From JAUSIF01 sp040901465 (GTDB lineage: Bacteria > Pseudomonadota > Alphaproteobacteria > Rhizobiales > Xanthobacteraceae), in NCBI GenBank assembly GCA_040901465.1, contig JBBDYN010000055.1, positions 1-64,000 of the forward strand: a stretch of DNA of 64,000 bases. The letters are read 5' to 3'. Below the pieces are notes generated by a model. It had not been told where the DNA came from and ran no database searches. It saw only the letters and a program-made list of their open reading frames with translations. Positions 27,043-37,354 of this stretch are shown here, in pieces (within the stretch, counting starts at the first letter, position 1; each line of letters begins with the position of its first letter). The translations under genes and the position numbers were made by a program.

Positions 27043-27340
27043 AGGCGCGCCATGCGGCGGCCGCGGCCATACCGGCAGCAACCGCCAGGTAATCCCTGCG
27101 CCAGACGAGCATGACGGCGCCACCCGCAAGAATGGCGAGTGCCGCCGGCACCCCCTCGCGCACGATGATCGGCAGGATCGTCGCGACGATCACCGCGCCC
27201 GGCGAGGCCTCGAGCATGCGTCGCACGCGCGGCGTGAGCAGCACGCGGCCCATGAGCCAATAGCCGCCCGCGCGCATCGGATAGGTCGCCGCCGCCATCG
27301 CGAGGATCGCGAGCAACACGCCGCCGTCAATCGCGGTCAT
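27032..27340 (-). CDS. azlD: Branched-chain amino acid exporter small subunit AzlD
   Basis: This 102-residue protein has four membrane segments and the pattern MAAATYPMRAGGYWLM followed by SPGAVIVATILP, matching AzlD. AzlD pairs with AzlC in exporters of branched-chain amino acids. The start at 27340 lies within the end of azlC, overlapping it by 14 bases, typical of coupled azlCD pairs. Its 3' end overlaps the convergent LLM gene by 11 bases. Confidence 0.85.
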   Translation of the reverse strand: MTAIDGGVLLAILAMAAATYPMRAGGYWLMGRVLLTPRVRRMLEASPGAVIVATILPIIVREGVPAALAILAGGAVMLVWRRDYLAVAAGMAAAAAWRAFMP

Positions 27341-28046
27341 CGACGAAGCCTCCCGCGAGGCTGCCGGCAAGCGCGCCGGCAACCACGTACCACCAGCCGC
27401 CGAAGAGATAGTTCACGAGCAACGCGACTGCGCCGGCGACAACCCACGGGATCGCCCGCGCCGGGCCGCGCCAGAGCGGCACGAGCATCGCGGCGAAGAA
27501 GATCGGCATCACGAGATCGAGCGCGATCGCACGCGGATCGGTCACGAGCGCGCCGAGCAGATAGCCGGCCGTCGTCGCCGCCATCCAGACCGCCAGAATG
27601 AGCAGGCTGCCGCCGAGGAGGACCGCGGCATCCGAGCCGCCTTCGCCGCGGTAGCGCATGGCGACGATCCAGCCTGGATCGGTGAGAAGATGCAGCAGGG
27701 GATAGGTTTGCCAGGCGGACAGCGGACCGAGCCAAGGCCGCAAACCCGCGCCCAGCAAGAGCATCCGCGCGTTCACCGTGGCCGCGATCAGCGCGAGCGC
27801 GAGGATGGCGGCCGGGGTCATGCGCTCGGGCCAGACTTCCAGCGCCACCATCTGCGACGCCCCCGCATACACGAAAACGTTCATCAACGTGCTTTCGAGA
27901 AAGCTGAGGCCCTTGGCGGCGGCGGTGCTGCCGACGGCCACGCCGAACGCGATCATGCCGGGCGCAAGCGCGAGCACCATGCGCGCGCCGAGCGCGAGCC
28001 CTTCGAGCGACCAATAGGGTGCGGGCGAATCGCTGGATTTCGACAT
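27327..28046 (-). CDS. azlC: Branched-chain amino acid exporter large subunit AzlC
   Basis: This 239-residue AzlC-family protein has about seven membrane segments. Conserved segments are ALAPGMIAFGVAVGS, FVYAGASQMVALEVW, and NARMLLLGAGLRPWLG. AzlCD exports branched-chain amino acids and some other neutral amino acids. The start at 28046 was chosen as the ATG before the first helix. It overlaps azlD downstream. The gene upstream is ftsH, which is separated by a strong terminator. Confidence 0.88.
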   Translation of the reverse strand: MSKSSDSPAPYWSLEGLALGARMVLALAPGMIAFGVAVGSTAAAKGLSFLESTLMNVFVYAGASQMVALEVWPERMTPAAILALALIAATVNARMLLLGAGLRPWLGPLSAWQTYPLLHLLTDPGWIVAMRYRGEGGSDAAVLLGGSLLILAVWMAATTAGYLLGALVTDPRAIALDLVMPIFFAAMLVPLWRGPARAIPWVVAGAVALLVNYLFGGWWYVVAGALAGSLAGGFVDDRD

Positions 28047-28110
28047 GGCGTTTGCAAAAAGGGCGCGAGCCCTAGCAAGCGGGGCACGCGCGGGCAATCC
28101 AATCCAGCAT

Positions 28111-28143
28111 AAAAACGGAAATCGCCGGGAAAATCCCGGCGAT
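28111..28143 (-). terminator. Intrinsic terminator of ftsH
   Basis: On the minus strand a 10-bp stem (ATCGCCGGGA at 28121-28130 with TCCCGGCGAT at 28134-28143, loop AAA) is followed by TTCCGTTTTT. It lies about 25 bases after the ftsH stop. Confidence 0.88.
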
Positions 28144-28168
28144 GCTATTCATCACGGACTTGAATGCT

Positions 28169-30088
<1,920 letters not shown>

Positions 30089-30251
30089 CGCTGACCTTTG
30101 TCGCGGGCCCGAACCCGCACGAGGAAAGCCCCGGAAACGGAAATTTCCCCCTGGTACCTATCCCAGTATCGTTAAAATAGGGCGCAGGGGTGTCCTTGCC
30201 AAGGGAACGCGCCGTCGCGGGCGGAAATCTCTTCGTAATGTGAATGCCTTG

Positions 30252-31289
30252 TCATTTCCGGCTGCGACGCGCCGGAGCGCGGGCGACCGTAAGCGCCGCG
30301 CGATCGAGGCTGACGACGGCCCCTGCGAGCGTCCGCCGCAGCGGTGTCCCCGTGCGGCGTGCGCCGGCAAGCGCCGTATGCATCGCTTCGAGCTTGGCGA
30401 GTTCGACCGGCCCCTCGTCGCCAGCGCGTTCGATAGCCCTTCCGAGCAGCCGGACGGAGATTTCCTCGGGAATCTTGAAAAATGCGCCCGGATTGAACTC
30501 CAGCGGACCGCCGGCCGGCCAAGCGCCGTCACCATCTCTGCCGACCACGTGCCGCAATTCGTCGGCCACTGCCTCGATCGCCGCGTCGGCGCGAGCAAGG
30601 CGGCGTGCGGCGAGCGCGAGTCGCGCGGACGTGAGGCCCTCTGCGGCGAGCTCCAGCGCGAGCCGACGCAGCCGCACGCGCGTGTATTTGGGGTCCGCAT
30701 TCGAGGAATCTTCCGCGAAGGGAATGCGCGCCTTCCGCAAGGTCGCGACAAGCCGCACCTTCGGAACTTCGAGCATCGGACGCAGCAGCGGCAGCCCTTC
30801 ACGCTCGCTCGTACGTCGCATGCCGCCGAGCCCGGTGAGGCCCGAGCCGCGCGCCAGTCGCATCAGCAAGGTCTCGGCCTGATCGTCGAGCGTGTGTGCC
30901 GTTACGATCGCGTCGGCGGCGAGCTTGCGTGCCAATCGAATGAGCAACGCATAACGCGCCTCGCGTGCGGCTTCCTGTAATCCACTGGCGGGTTTCTTGC
31001 CCGACCAGACGAGGATGTGGTGTGGCACGCCAAGTCTTCTCGCGAGCGTTCCAACCTCTTCCGCCTCGCGCCGCGCTTCCGGCCGCAGCCGGTGATCGAC
31101 TGTTGCCGCGACCAATTCGGTCGCTTTGCGGTTTCCCGCACTCCATCGCTGCGCGAGCACGAGCAATGCGGTCGAATCCGGCCCGCCGGAAACGGCGAGC
31201 AGGACGCGGCGATAATTCGTCAGATCGGAAAAAAAAGACGCGAGCTCGTGGTCGGCGATCGGCTCGCCGTTCCGCTCAGCAGCGGGCAC
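30252..31289 (-). CDS. tilS: tRNA(Ile)-lysidine synthase TilS
   Basis: TilS attaches lysine to C34 of tRNA-Ile(CAU), making it read AUA, and is essential. The 345-residue protein has the SGGPDS ATP-pyrophosphatase loop at 34-39, VDHRLRPEA and the helical substrate domain, but a short C-terminus, as in many alphaproteobacteria. The start codon overlaps the cpoB end by 14 bases, so the two are coupled. It is followed by ftsH, a common order in alphaproteobacteria. Confidence 0.93.
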   Translation of the reverse strand: MPAAERNGEPIADHELASFFSDLTNYRRVLLAVSGGPDSTALLVLAQRWSAGNRKATELVAATVDHRLRPEARREAEEVGTLARRLGVPHHILVWSGKKPASGLQEAAREARYALLIRLARKLAADAIVTAHTLDDQAETLLMRLARGSGLTGLGGMRRTSEREGLPLLRPMLEVPKVRLVATLRKARIPFAEDSSNADPKYTRVRLRRLALELAAEGLTSARLALAARRLARADAAIEAVADELRHVVGRDGDGAWPAGGPLEFNPGAFFKIPEEISVRLLGRAIERAGDEGPVELAKLEAMHTALAGARRTGTPLRRTLAGAVVSLDRAALTVARAPARRSRK

Positions 31290-32382
31290 GCTTTTGTTCC
31301 TGCTCGACCGCCCGCTTCACGGTAGCCGACGCCTTCGGATACTTCGTCAGCACGTGGCCGAGCGACGCGCAGGCCGTCTCGCGCTCGCCGAGGGCGACGA
31401 GCGACTGACCAAGCCGCAACAATGCGTCCGGCGCTTTTACCGCGTTTGGATAATCGGTGGAGATTTTCAGAAAAATCTCCGCCGCGTCGTTGTATTGCTT
31501 GCGCTGGAACTGGCTTTCGCCAAGCCAATAGTGCGCCTCGGGCACGAGACGCTGCGCTTCCGGTTCGCGGCTGCTCCCGTGGTGCGCGAGAAAGGTGCGG
31601 AAGCCGTCGACAGCAAGATCGTAGTCCCGCCGCAGGATCGCGCCGTACGCGAGATCGTATTCATCCCTGGCGCTGTTCGAGGGGGCGAGCACCGCCTGCG
31701 GTCCGACGGGTCGCTGCGCGGGCGGCGCGTCGATCGCGCCGCCGGGCGGCAACTGCTTCACGCCGGGCGCGCCCGGGCCGGCAAGCGAACCAAGATCGAG
31801 CGGCGAGCCCGGCGGGCGCGACGACGGATCGTTCGGACCCGACGGAATGGTGCCAAGCGTGCGCGGAGCGCCGGGTGCATCGGGCGCGGTCGCCGGATCG
31901 AAAACGTCACCGCGACGTCCCTGCTGCGCGACCGGCGGCGGACTGTCCGGTTGCACGATCGGCGGCGGTCCGGAGCGCGACGCGACTGGCGGCAAGGCGG
32001 GCGGCAACGCCGGCGGCGGCGAGATCGCCCCGCCTTGGCTGCGCGACACCGGAGGCTTTCCGGACGGAGTCATTTCCTGGAAACGGAAATCCGTGTCCTG
32101 CTGCACGCGCTTGAGCTGCTGCTCGAGCTGATTGTTGCGGTGTTGCAGTTCCTCGATCAAGCCGGTGAGCTGGCGAATTTGATTTTCCAGCCGGCCCAAG
32201 CGGGCCACGAGATCGGAATCTTCCCCGCGCTGCCCGAACAGCTGCGCGAGTTGGATCGGCACGGCGGCCGGCGCGCGCGCGGCATCGCCGTCAGCGGCAG
32301 ACAAGCCCGCTTCGCCCGCCGCGGTACCGGCGGCAAGCATGGCAAGGGCGGCTACGAACGATCGGACGGACATTTGCGGCAT
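31276..32382 (-). CDS. cpoB: Cell division coordinator CpoB (YbgF)
   Basis: CpoB is the periplasmic TPR protein that couples Tol-Pal to peptidoglycan synthesis at division. The protein of about 368 residues has a signal peptide, a coiled coil (LGRLENQIRQLTGLIEELQHRN) and a Pro-rich linker. The C-terminal TPR repeats begin DEYDLAYGAILRRDYDLAV, which is the family hallmark. The start was set at the ATG at 32382; a GTG at 32388 and an ATG at 32373 are alternatives. It follows pal, with an inverted repeat in the gap, and overlaps tilS. Confidence 0.9.
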   Translation of the reverse strand: MPQMSVRSFVAALAMLAAGTAAGEAGLSAADGDAARAPAAVPIQLAQLFGQRGEDSDLVARLGRLENQIRQLTGLIEELQHRNNQLEQQLKRVQQDTDFRFQEMTPSGKPPVSRSQGGAISPPPALPPALPPVASRSGPPPIVQPDSPPPVAQQGRRGDVFDPATAPDAPGAPRTLGTIPSGPNDPSSRPPGSPLDLGSLAGPGAPGVKQLPPGGAIDAPPAQRPVGPQAVLAPSNSARDEYDLAYGAILRRDYDLAVDGFRTFLAHHGSSREPEAQRLVPEAHYWLGESQFQRKQYNDAAEIFLKISTDYPNAVKAPDALLRLGQSLVALGERETACASLGHVLTKYPKASATVKRAVEQEQKRARC

Positions 32383-32483
32383 GTTCACTATTGGATACGC
32401 GCCAGCATAGCGTGGCCGGCGGCGGTCGGGCCACCGCCAGATAGCGGCCCGAGTAAGTCCAAAATTGGGCCTTCCCGGTACGC

Positions 32484-32508
32484 AATCGGCGCCCGCGGGG
32501 CGCCGATT
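32484..32508. promoter_or_regulatory. Perfect stem-loop between pal and cpoB
   Basis: A perfect 10-bp inverted repeat (AATCGGCGCC with GGCGCCGATT, loop of five) lies 24 bases after the pal stop. No T-run follows on either strand, so it is not a classical terminator. It may stabilise the pal mRNA end or reduce read-through into cpoB. Confidence 0.45.
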
Positions 32509-32531
32509 GACACTGATAATTCTTGGCCCGG

Positions 32532-33020
32532 TCAGACGCCGGCGTTGAGCACCGTCACGACGCGGCGGTTCTGCGACCAGCAGGAAATGTCGTTGCAGAC
32601 CGCGACCGGCCGCTCCTTGCCGTAGGAGATCGTCCGCATCCGCGACTGATCGACGCCGCGCGCGATCAGATAGTCGCGCACGGTGGTGGCGCGGCGGGCG
32701 CCGAGCGCGATATTGTACTCGCGCGTACCGCGCTCGTCGGCATGGCCCTCGACCGTGAACGCGTAGCGGTTATATTGGCCGAGCCATTGCGCCTGTTTAT
32801 CCAGCGTCGCGCGCGCCTGGGGCGTGAGCTCCGAAGAATCCGTCTCGAAGAACACGCGATCGCCGACATTGACCACGAAGTCCTGCGCGCTGCCCGGCGT
32901 CGCCGTCGCGTTGGCGCCAGCCTGGTCGGTCGGGTTCTGCGCGCACGCGGCGATCAGGAACACCGCGCCGACAAGCGCCACGAACCGCGCGCCGCGCAGG
33001 AACCGATTGATGTTCGTCAT
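32532..33020 (-). CDS. pal: Peptidoglycan-associated lipoprotein Pal
   Basis: Pal is an outer-membrane lipoprotein that binds peptidoglycan and TolB. The 162-residue protein has a lipoprotein signal with lipobox LIAAC (C26). The OmpA-like domain follows (RVFFETDSSEL, TVEGHADERGTREYNIALGARRA), with the diaminopimelate-binding Asp and Arg. The start at 33020 was chosen for its GGGAG ribosome site and good signal length. It lies 210 bases after tolB, so it may have its own promoter in addition to the operon one. Confidence 0.95.
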   Translation of the reverse strand: MTNINRFLRGARFVALVGAVFLIAACAQNPTDQAGANATATPGSAQDFVVNVGDRVFFETDSSELTPQARATLDKQAQWLGQYNRYAFTVEGHADERGTREYNIALGARRATTVRDYLIARGVDQSRMRTISYGKERPVAVCNDISCWSQNRRVVTVLNAGV

Positions 33021-33230
33021 AGCTCCGGCTCCCTTCATCCCCTGTTGGAACTGTCCCCTTATCAGCCCCTCGGTTAAGCGAATATTCCGTCAACCTTGAC
33101 GATGTCTTGGCGAAGCCCAGAAAATTCGATTTTTTGCCCGCGACCGCGACAAACTGGCCTGATTGGTTAGCGAATCGTGAACGCGCGAACCTTTCGCCCC
33201 AGTGCGGCCATATCGTGGCCGTCCGCCGGC

Positions 33231-34595
33231 CTACGAAAGGATCGGCGACCAGGCCGGATCCGACGCGTAAGCGGGCGTCGGCACGCGTTGCTCGTTGTAG
33301 CCGGTGAGGTCCACAGTGAAGAGCTGCGGCCCGGCATTGCCGCCCGGATCGCGGAAGAACATGAGCACGCGTCCGTTCGGCGCCCAGGTCGGCCCTTCGT
33401 TGTGGAAGCCTTCCGTGAGGATGCGCTCGCCCGATCCGTCGATGCGCATGACGCCGATCGCGAAGCTGCCACTGCCTTGCTTCGTGAATGCGATCACATC
33501 GCCCCGCGGCGACCAGACCGGCGTCGAATATCTGCCCTGACCGAACGAGATGCGCCGCGCGCCGCTGCCGTCGGCGTTCATCACATAAATCTGTTGCGAT
33601 CCGCCACGGTCGGACTCGAACGCGATCTGTCGTCCGTCCGGCGCGAACGAGGGCGCCGTGTCGATCGCGGCTGCGTCCGTGAGCCGCGTCGTCCGGCGCG
33701 AGCGCAGGTCCATCAGGAAGATGTTCGAATTGCCGCCCTGCTGCAGGCTCATGATCACCCGCTGCCCGTCCGACGAAAAGCGCGGCGAGAACGTCATGCC
33801 GGGAAAATCGCCGACGACTTCGCGCTGCATCGTTTCGATATTCAGGAGCAGCACGCGCGGGTCGCCGCGGCCGTACGACATGTACGCGACTTCCTGATTG
33901 GTCGGGCTGAAGCGCGGCGTCAGCACCAGATCCTCGCCACGCGTGAGATAACGGACGCTGGCGCCGTCCTGATCCATGATCGCGAGTCGCTTGACGCGCT
34001 TGTCCTTCGGGCCGGTCTCGTCGATGAACACGATGCGCGTGTCGAAATAGCCCTTTTCGCCTGTGAGCCGTTCGTAAATCTGATCGGAGATGATGTGCGC
34101 GATGCGGCGCCAGTGTTCCGGCTGCGTGAAATATTGCTGGCCCGTGAGCTGATTGCTGGCGAACACGTCCCACAGACGAAATTCCGTCTTGAAACGTCCG
34201 TCCGGTTGGCGCGTCACGCGGCCCGTGACAAGACCCTGCGCATTGATCACGCGCCAATCCTGGAAGCGAGGAGTGGGGTCGAAGCTTTGAATCTTCTCGA
34301 TGAAGGCGCTGGGATCGATCGGCTGGAACAGGCCGGAGCGCCGCAGATTATTCGTGATCACGCCGGTCAGATTCCGGCCGAGCTCCTGATCCTGAGGCGC
34401 GCCGCCGACGAAATCCGGGACCGCGACCGGCAACGGCTGGATCGTGCCCTGGGTGATGTCAAGCTTCAGCACCGCGTGCGCGTCACGCACACTGAGCGCA
34501 ACCATCGCAGCGGCACCGCCCACCGTTCGCAGCAGGCGGCGGCGCGACAGCGGAGTGCGGAAGATCGGCGTCAGGCAAGCGCTCTCAATCATCAA
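33231..34595 (-). CDS. tolB: Tol-Pal system protein TolB
   Basis: TolB is the periplasmic beta-propeller protein that links TolA and Pal. The 454-residue protein has an N-terminal TolB domain (LKLDITQGTIQPLPVAVPDF) and repeats of the WD40-like propeller (TPRFSPTNQEVAYMSY, SPRFSSDGQRVIMSL, APSFAPDGRQIAFESD). The signal peptide contains SRRRLLRTVGG, a twin-arginine-like motif, before AHA cleavage; usual TolB uses Sec. It follows tolA by 30 bases. Confidence 0.94.
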   Translation of the reverse strand: MMIESACLTPIFRTPLSRRRLLRTVGGAAAMVALSVRDAHAVLKLDITQGTIQPLPVAVPDFVGGAPQDQELGRNLTGVITNNLRRSGLFQPIDPSAFIEKIQSFDPTPRFQDWRVINAQGLVTGRVTRQPDGRFKTEFRLWDVFASNQLTGQQYFTQPEHWRRIAHIISDQIYERLTGEKGYFDTRIVFIDETGPKDKRVKRLAIMDQDGASVRYLTRGEDLVLTPRFSPTNQEVAYMSYGRGDPRVLLLNIETMQREVVGDFPGMTFSPRFSSDGQRVIMSLQQGGNSNIFLMDLRSRRTTRLTDAAAIDTAPSFAPDGRQIAFESDRGGSQQIYVMNADGSGARRISFGQGRYSTPVWSPRGDVIAFTKQGSGSFAIGVMRIDGSGERILTEGFHNEGPTWAPNGRVLMFFRDPGGNAGPQLFTVDLTGYNEQRVPTPAYASDPAWSPILS

Positions 34596-34625
34596 ACTGA
34601 TCCCGTAACCTGGACGCGGCGCGGC

Positions 34626-35519
34626 TCAGCCGCCGAACATATCGCGCGGATCGAAGGTGACCTCGACGTCGCGCCACACCTCATACTTTGCCGCCGGCAA
34701 CGTATAGGGCTGGCAGCGCCGCACCGCGCGCATGGCGCTCTCGGCCGCCACCCGGAAATACGGGGACGATCCGCTGTTCACGAGCGCCGGTTCCGCGGAG
34801 AGCGTGCCGTCGGTGCGGAATTGCACGCGCAGCCGCACGATGAGTTCTTGCGCGTTTTCCGCTCCGACCGGCGGATTCCAGCACGCCTGAATTTGCGCGC
34901 GCAACGCGTCGATCTCGCTCTGCGTCAGCCGCGGCGCGTTGCCGGTGGAAGCCCCGAGCGCGGCCGTCGGCGATACTTCGTCCGCCGCACGTTGCCGCTG
35001 CGGCTCGCGCCGATCGAGCAGCGCCGCGATCTTGTCAGGATTGAAGTCGCGCTGCTTCGGCGTGTCGGCTTTCGCCGTCTCCGGCGTCTTCGGCTTCGGC
35101 GGAACGCGCTTCGGCGGCAAGGGCGCCGCGACCGGTTCCGGCTTGGGATCGGGTTTGACTTCTTCCTTCTTCGGCAGCGGCTCGGGCTTCGCCTCCTGCG
35201 GCGGAGGCGGCGGCGCGGCCGCGGTCTTTACCTCAGGCTTGTTTGGCTTCTTCTCCGGCTCCGGCGCCTGCTTCGGTTCGGCGATCTTGTCGGCGGCCTG
35301 CTTTGCCTTCTCCTGCTTCGGCGCGCTGCGACTGCCGGCCTGGAGCTGTGTGATGTCAGTGATTGGCACGAGGTCGACCGGCATCGCCTCGGTTGGCGGC
35401 ACTTCCAGCGGCGAAGGCGCGAACGTGATCAGGCCCCAGCCGAGCAATACGGCGTGCCCGATGCTCGATACGGCGAGGCCGGTGCGCAATCTAGCTTCCT
35501 TGTTCGACTTCGGTGACAA
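34626..35519 (-). CDS. tolA: Tol-Pal system protein TolA
   Basis: TolA spans the periplasm from the TolQR motor to TolB/Pal. The 297-residue protein has one N-terminal membrane segment (about 13-32), a long Lys/Pro/Ala/Glu-rich arm (about 55-165), and a small C-terminal domain with IDALRAQIQACWNPPVGAENAQ and VRRCQPYTLP. It is shorter than E. coli TolA. The start overlaps the tolR end by 29 bases. Confidence 0.92.
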   Translation of the reverse strand: MSPKSNKEARLRTGLAVSSIGHAVLLGWGLITFAPSPLEVPPTEAMPVDLVPITDITQLQAGSRSAPKQEKAKQAADKIAEPKQAPEPEKKPNKPEVKTAAAPPPPPQEAKPEPLPKKEEVKPDPKPEPVAAPLPPKRVPPKPKTPETAKADTPKQRDFNPDKIAALLDRREPQRQRAADEVSPTAALGASTGNAPRLTQSEIDALRAQIQACWNPPVGAENAQELIVRLRVQFRTDGTLSAEPALVNSGSSPYFRVAAESAMRAVRRCQPYTLPAAKYEVWRDVEVTFDPRDMFGG

Positions 35520-35928
35520 GCGCCACCCGTCTGTAGCCGGCGGCCGACAGCCGCCCCATCACCCGCATCACAGTACCGTAATCGACCTTGCGGTCGCCGC
35601 GCACGTAAATGCGTTCCTCGGTCCCGTTCTTCGCGATCGCCTTGAGCTTGGCCACGAGCTCACCGACCGGGATCTCGGTGTTTTGCAGGAAAACCTGGCC
35701 TTTGTCATTCACCGAAATCGTCAGCGGCTCGCGGTCCTGGTCGATCGATTTGGCCTGGCTTTCCGGCAGGTCGATCGGCACGCCCACCGTGAGCAGCGGC
35801 GCCGCCACCATGAAGACGATGAGCAACACCAGCATCACGTCCACGAACGGCGTGACGTTGATTTCACTCATCATGGCACGGCGCCGGCCCCGCGAACTCC
35901 GGCCGCCGCTGGAGACACCCGCCCCCAT
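35491..35928 (-). CDS. tolR: Tol-Pal system protein TolR
   Basis: TolR pairs with TolQ in the proton-powered inner-membrane motor. The 145-residue protein has one membrane segment with the key aspartate (EINVTPFVDVMLVLLIVFMV) and a periplasmic domain ending RRVALVTEVEQGS. The length matches the family. It lies nine bases after tolQ and overlaps tolA. Confidence 0.94.
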   Translation of the reverse strand: MGAGVSSGGRSSRGRRRAMMSEINVTPFVDVMLVLLIVFMVAAPLLTVGVPIDLPESQAKSIDQDREPLTISVNDKGQVFLQNTEIPVGELVAKLKAIAKNGTEERIYVRGDRKVDYGTVMRVMGRLSAAGYRRVALVTEVEQGS

Positions 35929-35937
35929 TTTTGGTCC

Positions 35938-36651
35938 TCACATCTTCTCGTCGACCTGGCGCGAGAGGATCGCCGAGAATTCGTCGGCGAAGCCTTCGAG
36001 GCGCTGGGTCTGGCGGTTCACTTCGTTTGCGAACTTGTTATAGAAAATCGTCGCCGGTATGGCGGCCACAAGGCCCATGGCGGTGGCGAACAGCGCTTCC
36101 GCGATGCCGGGCGCCACCACCGCAAGGCTCGTGCTCTTCGAGGCCGCGATCGACTGGAAGCTCGTCATGATGCCCCAGACGGTGCCGAACAGGCCGATGA
36201 ACGGGCCCGCGGAACCGACGGTGGCGAGCACGAGCAACCGCCGCTCCAGCCGTTCCACCTCGCGCGCGATCGTGACGTTCATCACTTTTTCGATGCGCTG
36301 CGTCAGTCCCAATAGCGACCGCGCGCCGCCTTCATAGGTTCGCTTCCACTCGCGCATCGCGGCGACGAACAGCGCCGCCATGGAATGATTGGGTCGCGAC
36401 GAAAGCGAGCGATAAAGTTCCTCGAGACTCTCGCCCGACCAGAACACCTGCTCGAAGCGATCCATCTGCCGCCTGGTGCGCGCAAACAGGATCGTCTTGT
36501 CGATCACGATCGCCCATACCCAGACGGAGGCGATCATCAAGCCGATCATTACCGCCTTGACGACGAAGTGTGCCTGCCAGAACAGGCCCCAGAGCGAGGC
36601 TTGGGCAGCCGGGAGGTCGAGCGCCGCTTGAGCGACTTCGGCGGGATTCAT
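35938..36651 (-). CDS. tolQ: Tol-Pal system protein TolQ
   Basis: TolQ is the proton-channel component of the Tol-Pal motor. The 237-residue protein has three membrane segments (about 20-40, 135-160 and 170-195). The conserved TVGSAGPFIGLFGTVWGIM and GIAEALFATAMGLVAAIPA helices are present, with the residues that face TolR. The start at 36651 has GAGG upstream and gives the family N-terminus; a longer frame of 30 codons is unlikely. It is the first gene of tolQRAB-pal-cpoB. A near-CtrA box is about 210 bases upstream. Confidence 0.94.
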   Translation of the reverse strand: MNPAEVAQAALDLPAAQASLWGLFWQAHFVVKAVMIGLMIASVWVWAIVIDKTILFARTRRQMDRFEQVFWSGESLEELYRSLSSRPNHSMAALFVAAMREWKRTYEGGARSLLGLTQRIEKVMNVTIAREVERLERRLLVLATVGSAGPFIGLFGTVWGIMTSFQSIAASKSTSLAVVAPGIAEALFATAMGLVAAIPATIFYNKFANEVNRQTQRLEGFADEFSAILSRQVDEKM

Positions 36652-36861
36652 TCGGCAAACCTCGGCGTCCGTTTCGCAACGGGGCCAGCGCGTGTGATGG
36701 GGGATCGAAGGCTTCGGCTCGCGATTGGCTGGCTCCGGCAATTCGCGCGGGTCCGTCCCGACCCGCCCCGCCGCCCTTCGGTCCGGCCCAAATCGGGACC
36801 GAATCTGTCCAAACTTGGGCGCTTGGCGCCCCCGTCCGCCCCGAGCAAGCGCCCGGCGTCG

Positions 36862-36876
36862 TTAATGTTGGGTTAG
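36862..36876 (-). promoter_or_regulatory. Near-consensus CtrA box (TTAA-N7-TTAG) between ybgC and tolQ
   Basis: The pattern TTAA, seven bases, TTAG differs from a perfect CtrA box by one base. It lies in the 244-base gap upstream of tolQ, the longest gap in the tol region. The remaining sequence of the gap is GC-rich without clear promoter elements. Confidence 0.3.
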
Positions 36877-36895
36877 CGCCACGGGGCGCGCAGCC

Positions 36896-37354
36896 TTAGC
36901 CCACGCCCAATGCCTTGCGGAGCGCCGCCGGGATGCGCTGCGGCTTTTCGCCCGCAACAAAGGCGATCCGCACGTCGGCCTCGATCAGCGTCTCGTCGCC
37001 GCGCACAATGCTCTGCTTGAGCAGGATCGACGCTCCCCCCACCTCGCCGGGCCTCGTCACCACCTCGATCACTTCGTCGACCCGCGCCGGCTTGAAGAAG
37101 TCGAGCTTCATCGAGCGCACGACGAAATGGAAGCCCGGGGCCTCGCGCGCCGTCTGCTCGAACAGCTCGCCCTGATCGATGCCGAGCAGACGGATGAAGT
37201 CGGAGCGGCCCCGCTCCATGAAGCGCAGATAGCTCGCGTGATAGACGAGCCCGGTGAAATCAGTGTCTTCGTAATAGATGCGGATCGGAAGCCGGTGCGC
37301 GCCGTCGACGATCTGCCCCGAGAGATGCCGCCATTCCTCTTCGCTCGCCCTCAC
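36896..37354 (-). CDS. ybgC: Tol-Pal-associated acyl-CoA thioesterase YbgC
   Basis: YbgC is a hot-dog-fold thioesterase usually encoded with tol-pal. The 152-residue protein has the catalytic segment YYEDTDFTGLVYHASYLRFMERGRSDF, with the aspartate that acts in 4-hydroxybenzoyl-CoA thioesterase-like enzymes. The length fits (about 135-155). Its start overlaps the ruvB stop by four bases. It is the last gene of the ruv cluster and precedes tolQ. Confidence 0.92.
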   Translation of the reverse strand: MRASEEEWRHLSGQIVDGAHRLPIRIYYEDTDFTGLVYHASYLRFMERGRSDFIRLLGIDQGELFEQTAREAPGFHFVVRSMKLDFFKPARVDEVIEVVTRPGEVGGASILLKQSIVRGDETLIEADVRIAFVAGEKPQRIPAALRKALGVG

